From Gammaproteobacteria bacterium (GTDB lineage Bacteria > Pseudomonadota > Gammaproteobacteria > M30B25), in contig JAGYIW010000010.1 of NCBI GenBank assembly GCA_018402195.1, positions 1 to 39,966 of the forward strand: a stretch of 39,966 nucleotides of DNA, read 5' to 3'. The position numbers and the translations under genes are program-made. A model generated the notes under the pieces. That model had not been told where the DNA came from, made no database searches, and worked only from the letters and a program-made list of their open reading frames with translations. Of this stretch, positions 18,895-27,185 are shown one piece after another. Each line of letters begins with the position of its first letter. Positions within the stretch are counted from its first letter, which is position 1.

Positions 18895-20331
18895 ATGGGT
18901 ACTTTTCTGATAGCTAATAAAGTACTATTGCCGGAAATGTTGGTGTTTCTGATGAGTTTGCTAACTTTAATGGCCGGGGTGTTTTTGCCAACACGAATGC
19001 GGGAGTCCTCAGCGTTGGTGTTTGCCCAAACAGCACTTTGGGGTGCGATAGCTTTAGCATTTTGGGGGATGTTGGCTGGGACAGTGACATTGTTCTCAGG
19101 TACTGTTGTGGTAGATCATTTAGCATTTACCTTAAAAGTCCTTAGCTATGTCACTGCTTCAGGAGTATGTTTTTATGCACATGCATATCTCAAAGCCATG
19201 AAAATGCCAGTGCTGGAGTTTTATGTGCTCACCTTATTGTCTGTACTGGGGCTATCTGCACTGTTGTCTGCCAATCATTTTATCACTTTGTTCGTGGGCT
19301 TAGAGCTGATGTCCATGCCTTTGTATGCCATGATTGCCTTACGTCGTCATCGTTCTGACTGCCTAGAGGCTGCATTAAAATATTTTGTCATTGGCGCTAT
19401 GGCCACAGGTATTTTACTATATGGTATCGCCTTGCTTTATGGTGCTACCCATACACTTGGCTTCCCTGATGTTGCTAATGCTATTCCTGTGGCCATGCAT
19501 GGCCATCACTTGCTAATGTCATTTGCGCTAGTTTTTATCACCATAGGCATTGCGTTTAAATTAGGGATTGTACCATGCCACATGTGGTTGCCAGATGTGT
19601 ACGAAGGTGCGCCAACCATCATGACCATGATGGTAGCAACCTTGGCAAAAATTGCTGCTTTGGGCATGTTGTTACGTTTGTTAGTTAGCGTTATGCCTGC
19701 TTTGTTTGCGGAGTGGCAACCATTATTGATGGTGTTGGTGGTGTTGTCACTGTTTGTCGGTAATGTGACAGCGGTCAAACAAGCCAACTTAAAGCGATTG
19801 TTAGCCTATTCATCCATTGCCCAGCTGAGCTATTTGTTATTGGGTGTATTTACTGGAACCACTGCAGGCTACAGCGCTGCTATGTTTTATTTGGCAACCT
19901 ATGTTCTGACCACATTGGCTGCATTTGCCTTGATCATGTGTTTTCGACGTGAAGATGGTGAAGAAGCTGTAGATATTGCCGATTACGCAGGCTTATTTCA
20001 ACATCACCCCTGGCATGCAGTTATGTTTGCCATTGTCATGTTTTCTCTGGCAGGTATGCCGCCTTTTGTTGGCTTTATTGCCAAACTACAAATCTTCCAA
20101 GCCCTGTTACAAACTGGACCATTTTGGTTGGTAATTTATGCTTTATTGCTCACTGTGGTCGCGGCGTATTATTACATTGCTGTGGTAAAAGTCATGTTTT
20201 TTGATGAGTCTCAAACGCCTTTGCGAAAGGTCTCCCTTGGATTAGGCAATGGCTTGCTCACACTCAACGCCTTAGGTGTGGTGATGCTTGGGGTGCAACC
20301 AAGTGGTTTGTTAACTTGGTTGAGTTTATAA
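18895..20331 (+). CDS. nuoN: NADH-quinone oxidoreductase subunit N
   Basis: NuoN (ND2 homologue) is the third antiporter-like pumping subunit of complex I and the last gene of the operon. The 478-residue protein has about 14 helices and the motifs ITLFVGLELMSMPLYAMIAL, VPCHMWLPDVYEGAPT and LLAYSSIAQLSYLLLG. The ATG at 18895 is preceded by GAGGGGG. No T-tailed terminator is visible after it. A short hairpin (20340-20357) lies between nuoN and deoD. Confidence 0.96.
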   Translation: MGTFLIANKVLLPEMLVFLMSLLTLMAGVFLPTRMRESSALVFAQTALWGAIALAFWGMLAGTVTLFSGTVVVDHLAFTLKVLSYVTASGVCFYAHAYLKAMKMPVLEFYVLTLLSVLGLSALLSANHFITLFVGLELMSMPLYAMIALRRHRSDCLEAALKYFVIGAMATGILLYGIALLYGATHTLGFPDVANAIPVAMHGHHLLMSFALVFITIGIAFKLGIVPCHMWLPDVYEGAPTIMTMMVATLAKIAALGMLLRLLVSVMPALFAEWQPLLMVLVVLSLFVGNVTAVKQANLKRLLAYSSIAQLSYLLLGVFTGTTAGYSAAMFYLATYVLTTLAAFALIMCFRREDGEEAVDIADYAGLFQHHPWHAVMFAIVMFSLAGMPPFVGFIAKLQIFQALLQTGPFWLVIYALLLTVVAAYYYIAVVKVMFFDESQTPLRKVSLGLGNGLLTLNALGVVMLGVQPSGLLTWLSL

Positions 20332-20339
20332 CGTATCGA

Positions 20340-20357
20340 TCAGCATGTAGGTGCTGA
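20340..20357 (+). other. Short hairpin between nuoN and deoD
   Basis: TCAGCA and TGCTGA pair around a six-base loop. There is no T-run, so termination is doubtful. It might separate the stability of the nuo transcript from deoD. The deoD ribosome-binding site begins eight bases after it. Confidence 0.3.
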
Positions 20358-20377
20358 ATCATAAAAAGGAAGACTGC

Positions 20378-21082
20378 ATGAGTGTTCATATAGCCGCCCA
20401 ACCCGGTGACATTGCTGAAAAAATGATTTTTCCTGGCGATCCTATTCGAGCAAAGATAATTGCCGAAACTTACTTGGAAGATGCTGTGTGTTATAACCAA
20501 GTACGTGGCATGTTGGGGTATACCGGCACCCACCGTGGTCAGCGGATCTCAGTGCAAGGTCATGGTATGGGTATGCCATCTATGTCGATTTATGCCCATG
20601 AACTATTTGCCGAGTATGGTGTCAAGCAAGTCATTCGGGTTGGTACCACGGGTGGTTTACAAGAGCATGTTGCTACGCGTGATGTGATCATGGCGCAGGG
20701 CGCATGTACCGACTCTAACATGAATAACCGCCGTTTCCATGGCATGAGTTATGCGCCTTTGGCCGATTTCGAGTTGTTGCTTAGAGCATATGAACAAGCT
20801 TCATCGCACGATCTTTCCATTAAGGTAGGTAACGTACTCACTTCAGATGCCTTTTATGCATCATCTGAGGACGAGTGGAAAATCTTCACTGGTCATGGCG
20901 TACTCTGCATCGAGATGGAAACTGCGGCCCTCTATACCATTGCCGCCCAGTTCGGAGTACAGGCTCTGTCACTGTTGACCGTAAGCGATCACCTAATTAC
21001 CCAAGAACGCTTGTCAGCTGAAGAGCGCCAGAATGGCTTTATGGCCATGGTTGAACTGGCCTTAATGACTTTAGTAGATTAA
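20378..21082 (+). CDS. deoD: Purine-nucleoside phosphorylase, DeoD type
   Basis: The enzyme cleaves purine (deoxy)ribonucleosides with phosphate, feeding purine salvage in the cytosol. It is the hexameric, low-molecular-weight class, with 234 residues. Visible motifs are the N-terminal [14 protein letters not shown], the phosphate-binding GDPIRAK and RVGTTGGLQ, the nucleoside-binding EMETAALY, and TVSDHLI with the catalytic Asp. The ATG at 20378 is chosen because AAAAAGGAAG lies just upstream and the N-terminus matches the family. A longer GTG start at 20351 is rejected. It converges with the exporter gene, only 15 bases from its end. Confidence 0.95.
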   Translation: MSVHIAAQPGDIAEKMIFPGDPIRAKIIAETYLEDAVCYNQVRGMLGYTGTHRGQRISVQGHGMGMPSMSIYAHELFAEYGVKQVIRVGTTGGLQEHVATRDVIMAQGACTDSNMNNRRFHGMSYAPLADFELLLRAYEQASSHDLSIKVGNVLTSDAFYASSEDEWKIFTGHGVLCIEMETAALYTIAAQFGVQALSLLTVSDHLITQERLSAEERQNGFMAMVELALMTLVD

Positions 21083-21097
21083 GTCCCTACTTATAGC

Positions 21098-22027
21098 TTA
21101 AGCACTTTCTTTCATGCGTGAACGTAGCACAGAGGGTGTCAATCCCGCACCATAGCATATAGACATCAATACTAAAATCATGCCAACTGAGTCCAGAATA
21201 TTGATGCGCTCTCCCAGAAAAATAATGGCCAATAGAGTGATGCTAATGGGTGCAACAGCTGTCACTAGCGCTGCTGTCGATGCAGGCACATGTGGTAAGC
21301 CTTGGTACCAACCAAAGTAAAAACCAATGCCACTGGAAATCTGAGCAGCAATTACCAGGCAATCTGTCAAGGTCAGATGTGCGTGTAATATTGCAGGAAT
21401 CATACTTAAGACGATAGGCAAGCAAAACAAAGCATTGGCCATGTTACAGATGGTGGCGGTAACAATGGCAGGAATAGGAGTGTTATGCTTTTTGGCAATG
21501 ATGGTAAACATAGCCTCAGGAAAAATCGAAGCGACCACCAGCAGATTACCCCAAAGACTGTAGGCCGCATAATGACTACCCAATTCGCTCAGATGCAGAC
21601 ACACAATACCTAGCACAGCAAAGATAATGGTGAAAATCTTGCGTTGTGAGAGCGTTTCTTTCAGTAGCCAATAAGAAAGAAAAGCAATCATTGCTGGAGT
21701 CGTCGCACTAATAATGCCTGCTGTGGCTGCATCGGTATATCGCAACCCAGTTAGCACAAGAAAATTATATAAAACCCCACCGCTTAAGCCCTGTAGGCAA
21801 ATCATGAATACATCTTGCAGGGTTATTTTTTCACCCAAGCTATTTTCCGCCAGCGACTTGCCTCTAATTAGGCAGAAACTATGGAGAAGAACTGAACTAA
21901 TGCCAAAGCGTAGAAATATAATAAAGCTAACGGGTAGGACAGTGACTAGATGTTTGGCAGAAACAACATTCACGCCAATAAAAATTTGTGCTAGGCAGAG
22001 CCAGAGTAGTGCATGTTTTTGCTTCAC
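21098..22027 (-). CDS. EamA/DMT-family transporter
   Basis: This is an inner-membrane carrier of the drug/metabolite transporter superfamily. The 309-residue protein has ten predicted helices in two repeats of five. The first repeat begins ALLWLCLAQIFIGVNVVSAKHL and the second ends near PISITLLAIIFLGERINILD, the characteristic terminal GE motif. The substrate cannot be told from sequence; members export amino acids, nucleosides or other metabolites. The start is a GTG at 22027 with GGAGAG about ten bases upstream. It faces deoD convergently and the MFS gene divergently. Confidence 0.88.
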   Translation of the reverse strand: MKQKHALLWLCLAQIFIGVNVVSAKHLVTVLPVSFIIFLRFGISSVLLHSFCLIRGKSLAENSLGEKITLQDVFMICLQGLSGGVLYNFLVLTGLRYTDAATAGIISATTPAMIAFLSYWLLKETLSQRKIFTIIFAVLGIVCLHLSELGSHYAAYSLWGNLLVVASIFPEAMFTIIAKKHNTPIPAIVTATICNMANALFCLPIVLSMIPAILHAHLTLTDCLVIAAQISSGIGFYFGWYQGLPHVPASTAALVTAVAPISITLLAIIFLGERINILDSVGMILVLMSICYGAGLTPSVLRSRMKESA

Positions 22028-22203
22028 TCACGGTCTCTCCTAGCAGTCAAAGAGCGACTATGTTAGGTGTTTTTTTGTGTGAATGCAAGCAAAAGTTAAA
22101 AGTTCATCTGGATGATTTTTAAGGATTTTCTCTTGTTAGTGATTGTTTATATGTTTTTTTACTTAAAACCCAAATTGGCATGGTTGAGGCTATTGCTAGG
22201 TAA

Positions 22204-22232
22204 TTGACATATAGTGCCATTAAGTACATAAT
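22204..22232 (+). promoter_or_regulatory. Sigma-70 promoter of the MFS transporter gene
   Basis: A perfect -35 TTGACA (22204-22209) is spaced 17 bases from a -10 CATAAT (22227-22232). The predicted transcript starts about 22239, only about 15 bases before the ATG at 22254. No ribosome-binding site precedes that ATG, so the message would have a very short leader. The 226-base gap between the divergent transporter genes contains nothing else I can identify. Confidence 0.75.
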
Positions 22233-22253
22233 TAACCATTACAATATCATAAA

Positions 22254-23594
22254 ATGCTTATGTCAAATTCGTCAATATCTCTCGTCCAACTTGATGAAAA
22301 AGTTTTTGAATGGTGGCGGCCCTGGGCTGTATGGGCACTTGGCGCATCTTTTTTCTTGTTTGAATATGTTGTGAGGGTCAGCCCAAGCGTTATGGCACCT
22401 TGGCTAATCCAAGATTTTCATACCAATGCGTTAGGGGTAGGAACACTATCTGGACTGTATTATTATCCCTATGTTTTGATGCAATTGCCGGTTGGTGCCA
22501 TGGTAGATCGTTATGGCTCGCACCGGTTATTGACTATTATGACAGCGCTTTGTGCATTGGCTTGCGTGATGTTCGCACAAGCCAGTAGCTTATGGTTGGC
22601 TGGCCTGGCTCGGATGTTGATTGGCTTTGCCACTGCCTTTGCATTTGTGGGGGCCTTGAAATTGGTAACTGTATGGTTCCCAATTGAAAAATTTGCTTTG
22701 CTGGCAGGTTGCACACAAGCACTTGGTATGATTGGAGGAGCAATAGGTGAGGCCCCCATGTCCTATGTTGTTAGATCATTGGGTTGGCAAGAAGCTACCT
22801 TATGGTGCAGTTTATTATTTCTCATTTTGTCGGTATTGTTTGCCTTACTGGTGCGCGATCATCCACCAAAACCTGTTTCCAATACCTTGAAAAAAACACC
22901 TGAAAATTCTCTGGGCATGATAGCTGGGCTAATGATGGTATTAAAGCGCAAAGACATGTGGATTAATGCTGGTTTTGCAGGGTTTCTTTATGCTTCAAGC
23001 GCAGCTTTTGCAGAGCTTTGGGGCGTGACGTTCTTGCAACATGCTTACCATTTGTCCCATCAGCAGGCAGCAAACGCTGCGGTGATGATTTTTATTGGCT
23101 GGGGTTGCGGTGGTCCTTTGACAGGCTGGTTGGCTGGAAAAGTATCGAAAAGACGACCTCTACGCATGCTTTCATCGGTCGGGGGTGGCCTACTAATGAC
23201 TTTGATTTTGTATGGGAACGATTTAAGTTATTTGAGCTTGATGGTCATTTTATTTGTTTATGGTGTGCTTAATTCCGGCCTTATGCTAGCTTATGCGACT
23301 GCTGGAGAAGTAGAGCCAAGAAAAGTTGCTGGTTCTTCGATTGCCTTTTCAAATATGGCCTCAGTGATTGTCGGAGCCATTCTTCAGCCGGTGATTGGCT
23401 GGTTGTTAGATTGGCACTGGCAGGGAGCAGTCGATGCTTTAGGCCACCGCATTTACACGCTTGAAACCTTGCGCTTTGGCTTATGTGTACTGCCAGTCTG
23501 TTTTGTTTTCGCGTCACTATTCGCCTGGTTTGTGCCTGAATCCAATCCTTGGATTTGCCATGGTCAAAGCAAATCTCCTAAGACCGTCAGCTGA
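22254..23594 (+). CDS. Major facilitator superfamily transporter
   Basis: This is a 12-helix inner-membrane secondary transporter of 446 residues. The first helix carries FEYVVRVSPSVMAPWL, seen in MFS proteins of Legionella-like bacteria. The MFS motif A loop GAMVDRYGSHRLL follows helix 2, and a second motif A-like loop GWLAGKVSKRRPLRML lies in the second half. The substrate is unknown; candidates are amino acids, organic acids or sugar acids. ATG 22254 and ATG 22260 are both possible starts. Neither has a good ribosome-binding site. Confidence 0.87.
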   Translation: MLMSNSSISLVQLDEKVFEWWRPWAVWALGASFFLFEYVVRVSPSVMAPWLIQDFHTNALGVGTLSGLYYYPYVLMQLPVGAMVDRYGSHRLLTIMTALCALACVMFAQASSLWLAGLARMLIGFATAFAFVGALKLVTVWFPIEKFALLAGCTQALGMIGGAIGEAPMSYVVRSLGWQEATLWCSLLFLILSVLFALLVRDHPPKPVSNTLKKTPENSLGMIAGLMMVLKRKDMWINAGFAGFLYASSAAFAELWGVTFLQHAYHLSHQQAANAAVMIFIGWGCGGPLTGWLAGKVSKRRPLRMLSSVGGGLLMTLILYGNDLSYLSLMVILFVYGVLNSGLMLAYATAGEVEPRKVAGSSIAFSNMASVIVGAILQPVIGWLLDWHWQGAVDALGHRIYTLETLRFGLCVLPVCFVFASLFAWFVPESNPWICHGQSKSPKTVS

Positions 23595-23710
23595 TGGCTT
23601 GAATAGTACCATAAAGTCTAGTTTTTGGATGCGATGTGGTTTGCAATGTGTTAGATTAAACGAATAGTTTTTTCTGAAAACCAGGTTGAGTCTTAAGGAG
23701 GAGATCTTTC

Positions 23711-24577
23711 ATGAATTTGTCACGATTAGGCATTGCTGCTTTACTGGCTTATTGTCCCCTAATTTGGGCCATTCCGGGCATGTTAAATGCAGAAGAAGAT
23801 TGGCTGCATAGTTTACCCAGACAGTGCTTACTAAAAAAACAAAGTCACTTTGATCAAGAGATAGCTATCAAGGCAGAGAAAGGAGATGTGAATGCCCAAT
23901 ATCAATTGGCATTGTCTTTGTTGACTGGCTTGGGTCTTCCCAAAGATTTGCCACAAGCATATCGCTGGATGTTGAAAGCAGCTCAAGGCGGCCAGATCCG
24001 CGCGCAGCTAGCTTTGGCTTCTATGTACAGACATGGTGAAGGCGTAACCGCCTCATTGACGGATGCTGCCTACTGGTACCAACATGCAGCCCAGGCTGGT
24101 GATGAAGAGGCTAAGTATGCTCACGCATTGATGCAGTTTTTTGGTGATGGTATGCCACAAAATCAATTAAAAGCCACGCAATGTTTGATAGATTTAGCCA
24201 ATCATGATTTTGTCTCTGCGCAAACGCGCTTAGGGGAAATGATGCTACAACAAGCCAAGCAGGACCCATTAAAAGCACGGGAGGCTGTGACTTGGCTGAA
24301 GAGAGCTGAAGCCAATGGTAGTGATAATGCTAGCTATTTGTTGGTGTTGGCCCATATACAGCAGACACCCAAAGAACCTTTATCTGAAGAAAAAATCATG
24401 TGGTTGACGCATGGCGCTAACGATGGTGATGTGAAAAAGCAGTATTTGCTAGGAATGGTTTACCGCTACGGCGTTGGGGTGAATCAAAACTTTGCCCTGG
24501 CCAAAGAGTATTTGCAAAAAGCAGCTGCTAGCGGCAACGAGTCAGCAACTATACTTCTGGGAACTATGCCAGAATGA
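23711..24577 (+). CDS. Exported Sel1-repeat protein
   Basis: This is a 288-residue protein with an N-terminal signal peptide (hydrophobic core about residues 6-20, likely cleaved after AIPG or MLNA). Tandem Sel1-like (TPR-related) repeats follow, of about 36 residues each: for example AEKGDVNAQYQLALSLLTG, AAQGGQIRAQLALASMYRHG and AAQAGDEEAKYAHALMQFFG, with a last one ending YRYGVGVNQNFALAKEYL. Such proteins are periplasmic or secreted scaffolds; in Legionella, LpnE and EnhC affect host interaction. A strong ribosome-binding site, AAGGAGGAG, precedes the ATG. The specific partner is unknown. Confidence 0.88.
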   Translation: MNLSRLGIAALLAYCPLIWAIPGMLNAEEDWLHSLPRQCLLKKQSHFDQEIAIKAEKGDVNAQYQLALSLLTGLGLPKDLPQAYRWMLKAAQGGQIRAQLALASMYRHGEGVTASLTDAAYWYQHAAQAGDEEAKYAHALMQFFGDGMPQNQLKATQCLIDLANHDFVSAQTRLGEMMLQQAKQDPLKAREAVTWLKRAEANGSDNASYLLVLAHIQQTPKEPLSEEKIMWLTHGANDGDVKKQYLLGMVYRYGVGVNQNFALAKEYLQKAAASGNESATILLGTMPE

Positions 24578-24597
24578 AATAACAATACCAGCTTGAG

Positions 24598-24618
24598 GCA
24601 TTTTGCAGCGCAAAAGGC
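24598..24618. other. Hairpin between convergent sel1-type gene and argS
   Basis: TTTTGC and GCAAAA form a six-bp stem around AGC, extended by two pairs after a mismatch. It sits between convergent genes, where a two-way terminator would be expected. Flanking T-runs are absent, so termination is only a possibility. Confidence 0.3.
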
Positions 24619-24631
24619 ATCATCTCGCAGG

Positions 24632-26362
24632 CTACATAGACTCTAAAGTCTCTATGCCAAGCAAGTTAAGGCCAGTGTGCAAGACATTTTGTGTCACCAA
24701 ACAGAGCTTAAGACGACTTTGCTTGGTTTCATGGTTGGCATTAAGGATAGGGCAGTGTTCATAGAATCGATGGAATAAGTTTGCTGCCTTATAGAGGAAT
24801 TGACACAGGCGGTGAATAGCCAAGTCAATGCTAAGTTGATCAATCAGTTCAGGAAATTGTATAAGATGTTTGGCCAAATCAAGTTCCTGAGGTGATTCGA
24901 GCAGCCATGAGACTGGGTTTCCGTCTTGGTCATCAGCTTTACGTAGGATCGAAGCAATTCTAACATAGGCATTGAGTAAGTAGGGCGCAGTATTGCCATC
25001 AAAAGCCAGCATTTGTTCCCAATCAAAGACAATGTCTTTGATTTTATCATTGCTCAAATCAGCATATTTGAGTGCGCCAACACCAACAACTTTGGCTACT
25101 TGCATGGCTTGTACATCAGTAGCATCAGGGTTTTTACTTTTGTACAAATCATAAGCACGCTTTATGGCTTCATCGATCAGAGAGGCTAGCTCAATCACTT
25201 GGCCTGAACGGGTTTTAAATGGCTTACGATCATCGCCCAGCATGGCTCCAAATGGCACATAGTCAAGACGCACCGAGTTGTCAGCATAACCGACATGTTT
25301 AACAGCTGCAAACAACATGTCGAAGTGTTGCCTTTGGCGGCAATCAACCACATAAATAATGCGATTGGCTTTTAGATTTTCAATACGATATTTTGCCGTC
25401 ACCATGTCGGTAGTGGCATAAAGATAGCCGCCATCACTTTTCTGTAGAATCATGGGCAAGGGATTTTTATCTTTATCAACAAAACCTTCCAGAAATAGTA
25501 CCTTCGCTCCTTGGCTGATGGTTAAGTACTTGTGCTTCTCAAGATCATCAATCAGTTTGGGGAGATCGTCGTTGTAACTGCTCTCACCACGGATATCATC
25601 TTGGGTGAGGAGTACGCCAAGTTGATTATAAATAGACTGAAAATGTTCCTGGCTTTTGGCAACTAGGATTTGCCAGAGGGCCAAGGTATCAGGCGTCCCA
25701 GCTTGAAGGGCAACAACACGCTCCTTTGCAGCTTTGGCAAAGACTTCATCAGTATCGAAACGTTTTTTGGAGGCCTGGTATAGGGTATTGAGCTCTTGAA
25801 TAGAGTCTAAGCTATGTAAATCTAGCTTTTCTTGGATGATATGCTCGATCAACATGCCAAATTGTGTGCCCCAATCGCCAACATGGTTTTGACGAATAAG
25901 ATGGTGCCCTTTAGCATTTAATAGCCTAACCAGGGCATCACCAATGATGGTAGAACGTAGGTGACCAACATGCATGGCTTTGGCAACATTGGGGGAGCCA
26001 TAATCGACGACAATAGTTTCAGGGTGTTGGCTAGGATTAATCCCAGCTTGAGGTGATTGTAGCATATTAATCAATGATGCTGACACGCAGGCAGGTGTCA
26101 GGCGAATATTGATAAAACCTGGTCCACTGATTGAGGTTTCTTCGATAATATCATTGGTGGGTAGATGGGCTAGCAGTTGCTCAGCAACAGCTTGGGGTGA
26201 TTGCTGTAATTGCTTGGCCAGAGCGAAGGCAGCATTGCTTTGATAGTCACCTTGTTGTTGTTTGTTCGCCACTTGGATGAGTGCTTGCCAATGACTTTTG
26301 CCAAAAGCATTGGTCATGGCGGTGAAAAATAACGATTCTAGCTGAGCAGATACGGCAATCAC
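24632..26362 (-). CDS. argS: Arginyl-tRNA synthetase
   Basis: This class I aminoacyl-tRNA synthetase charges tRNA-Arg. The N-terminal tRNA-recognition domain is followed by the HIGH-type motif HVGHLRSTIIGDAL, the KMSK-equivalent GDDRKPFKTRSGQVI, and a C-terminal DALR anticodon-binding domain that ends HTGLNLLGIETLESM. From the GTG at 26362 the protein has 576 residues, matching the usual ~577. The frame stays open to an ATG at 26443, which would add 27 residues (MPLWLEFLVLAKK…) not typical of ArgS. Neither start has a strong ribosome-binding site, so the exact start is uncertain. Confidence 0.93.
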   Translation of the reverse strand: MIAVSAQLESLFFTAMTNAFGKSHWQALIQVANKQQQGDYQSNAAFALAKQLQQSPQAVAEQLLAHLPTNDIIEETSISGPGFINIRLTPACVSASLINMLQSPQAGINPSQHPETIVVDYGSPNVAKAMHVGHLRSTIIGDALVRLLNAKGHHLIRQNHVGDWGTQFGMLIEHIIQEKLDLHSLDSIQELNTLYQASKKRFDTDEVFAKAAKERVVALQAGTPDTLALWQILVAKSQEHFQSIYNQLGVLLTQDDIRGESSYNDDLPKLIDDLEKHKYLTISQGAKVLFLEGFVDKDKNPLPMILQKSDGGYLYATTDMVTAKYRIENLKANRIIYVVDCRQRQHFDMLFAAVKHVGYADNSVRLDYVPFGAMLGDDRKPFKTRSGQVIELASLIDEAIKRAYDLYKSKNPDATDVQAMQVAKVVGVGALKYADLSNDKIKDIVFDWEQMLAFDGNTAPYLLNAYVRIASILRKADDQDGNPVSWLLESPQELDLAKHLIQFPELIDQLSIDLAIHRLCQFLYKAANLFHRFYEHCPILNANHETKQSRLKLCLVTQNVLHTGLNLLGIETLESM

Positions 26363-26468
26363 GACAAAATTCTTTTGGTTTGTAACGTTGGCATTGTAAA
26401 TTATTTTCTTAGCCAAGACCAGAAACTCCAGCCATAATGGCAAGAAAGCCTGTCAGCAAAAGGGGAGG

Positions 26469-26900
26469 CTAATTTTGTTCAGTCACGCAGTGCGTATAAC
26501 CACTTCCCTGGTAGCACGTCTGCTCAATCCTATTTTGACGATCTAATTCTTTCTGTTCAAGGGTAAAGCGTTGATCCAACTGTTTTTGTTGGAAAGTAGA
26601 TACACAGTCAGCATAAGCATTGTCTGTTACGTCGGGGTCAGGGAAGTGATAACCTGCACCCATGCAATACAAATGTGGAGCAATATAGGACTGGCAGGCA
26701 GGGCCATTGTAATAGCCATCTGACTGCATGCCAGCATTCATACACATGGTATAGTGGGATGGTCGTGAAGAAAAATGCTAGGAGCAGGCCAGTTTGCACT
26801 GCTCAAAATTGGCTTGTCGCTGCTCTTCAATCCAGTCATGGCATCCGATTAAAGGCAGAGAGATGGCTAATACAAGAAGACTACAGCGCGCGGCTTTCAT
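26469..26900 (-). pseudogene. Small cysteine-rich lipoprotein interrupted by an in-frame TAG
   Basis: The ATG at 26900 has an excellent ribosome-binding site (GGGAGG, five bases away). It encodes a lipoprotein signal peptide ending LPLIGC, with the lipidated Cys at residue 20. After 40 codons a TAG (26778-26780) interrupts the frame. The same frame then stays open for 102 more residues with Cys-, Tyr- and Gln-rich sequence. Read through, the product would be about 143 positions long with roughly ten cysteines. The family is not recognised. The choices are a nonsense mutation, a sequence error, a truncated 40-residue lipoprotein, or readthrough. Confidence 0.6.
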
Positions 26901-26911
26901 ATTGACCTCCC

Positions 26912-27185
26912 GTGTCGTATGATGTACTCAGATGCTACCATAGCCATGAGGTTAGTGCAAGGCGGTATGTGTCAAAGGAAACTAACACTAAGACTAAAGC
27001 CTCACCAAGCTCACTTACTCAAGGCAATATTCAAGTTAACAGTATTTTTAGAGTTGAGGGATGATAGATTGGCATTTATTGTTTAAGGCCATTTAGGCCG
27101 TCATAGAAATCTGGATCACGGTTAAGCCAATTGAATTACTCAGATTTAATGCGTAAATATTAAGCCACCAGCGTAAACAGTGCGG
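26912..27185. other. Gap between rpoD and the lipoprotein gene
   Basis: About 275 bases without a gene. It holds a small GGCC-TAAAT-GGCC hairpin (minus-strand reading, near 27089-27101) and a widely spaced AAATCTG/CAGATTT inverted repeat. Neither has a T-run that would make a convincing rpoD terminator. I see no RNA gene or mobile element. Confidence 0.4.

Noticed and set aside
26363-26443. Longer ArgS start at 26443.
   Set aside because: It would add 27 atypical residues. The GTG at 26362 gives the normal length, although its ribosome-binding site is weak.
27089-27101. GGCC hairpin as an rpoD terminator.
   Set aside because: Only four base pairs, no T-run, and about 85 bases past the stop.
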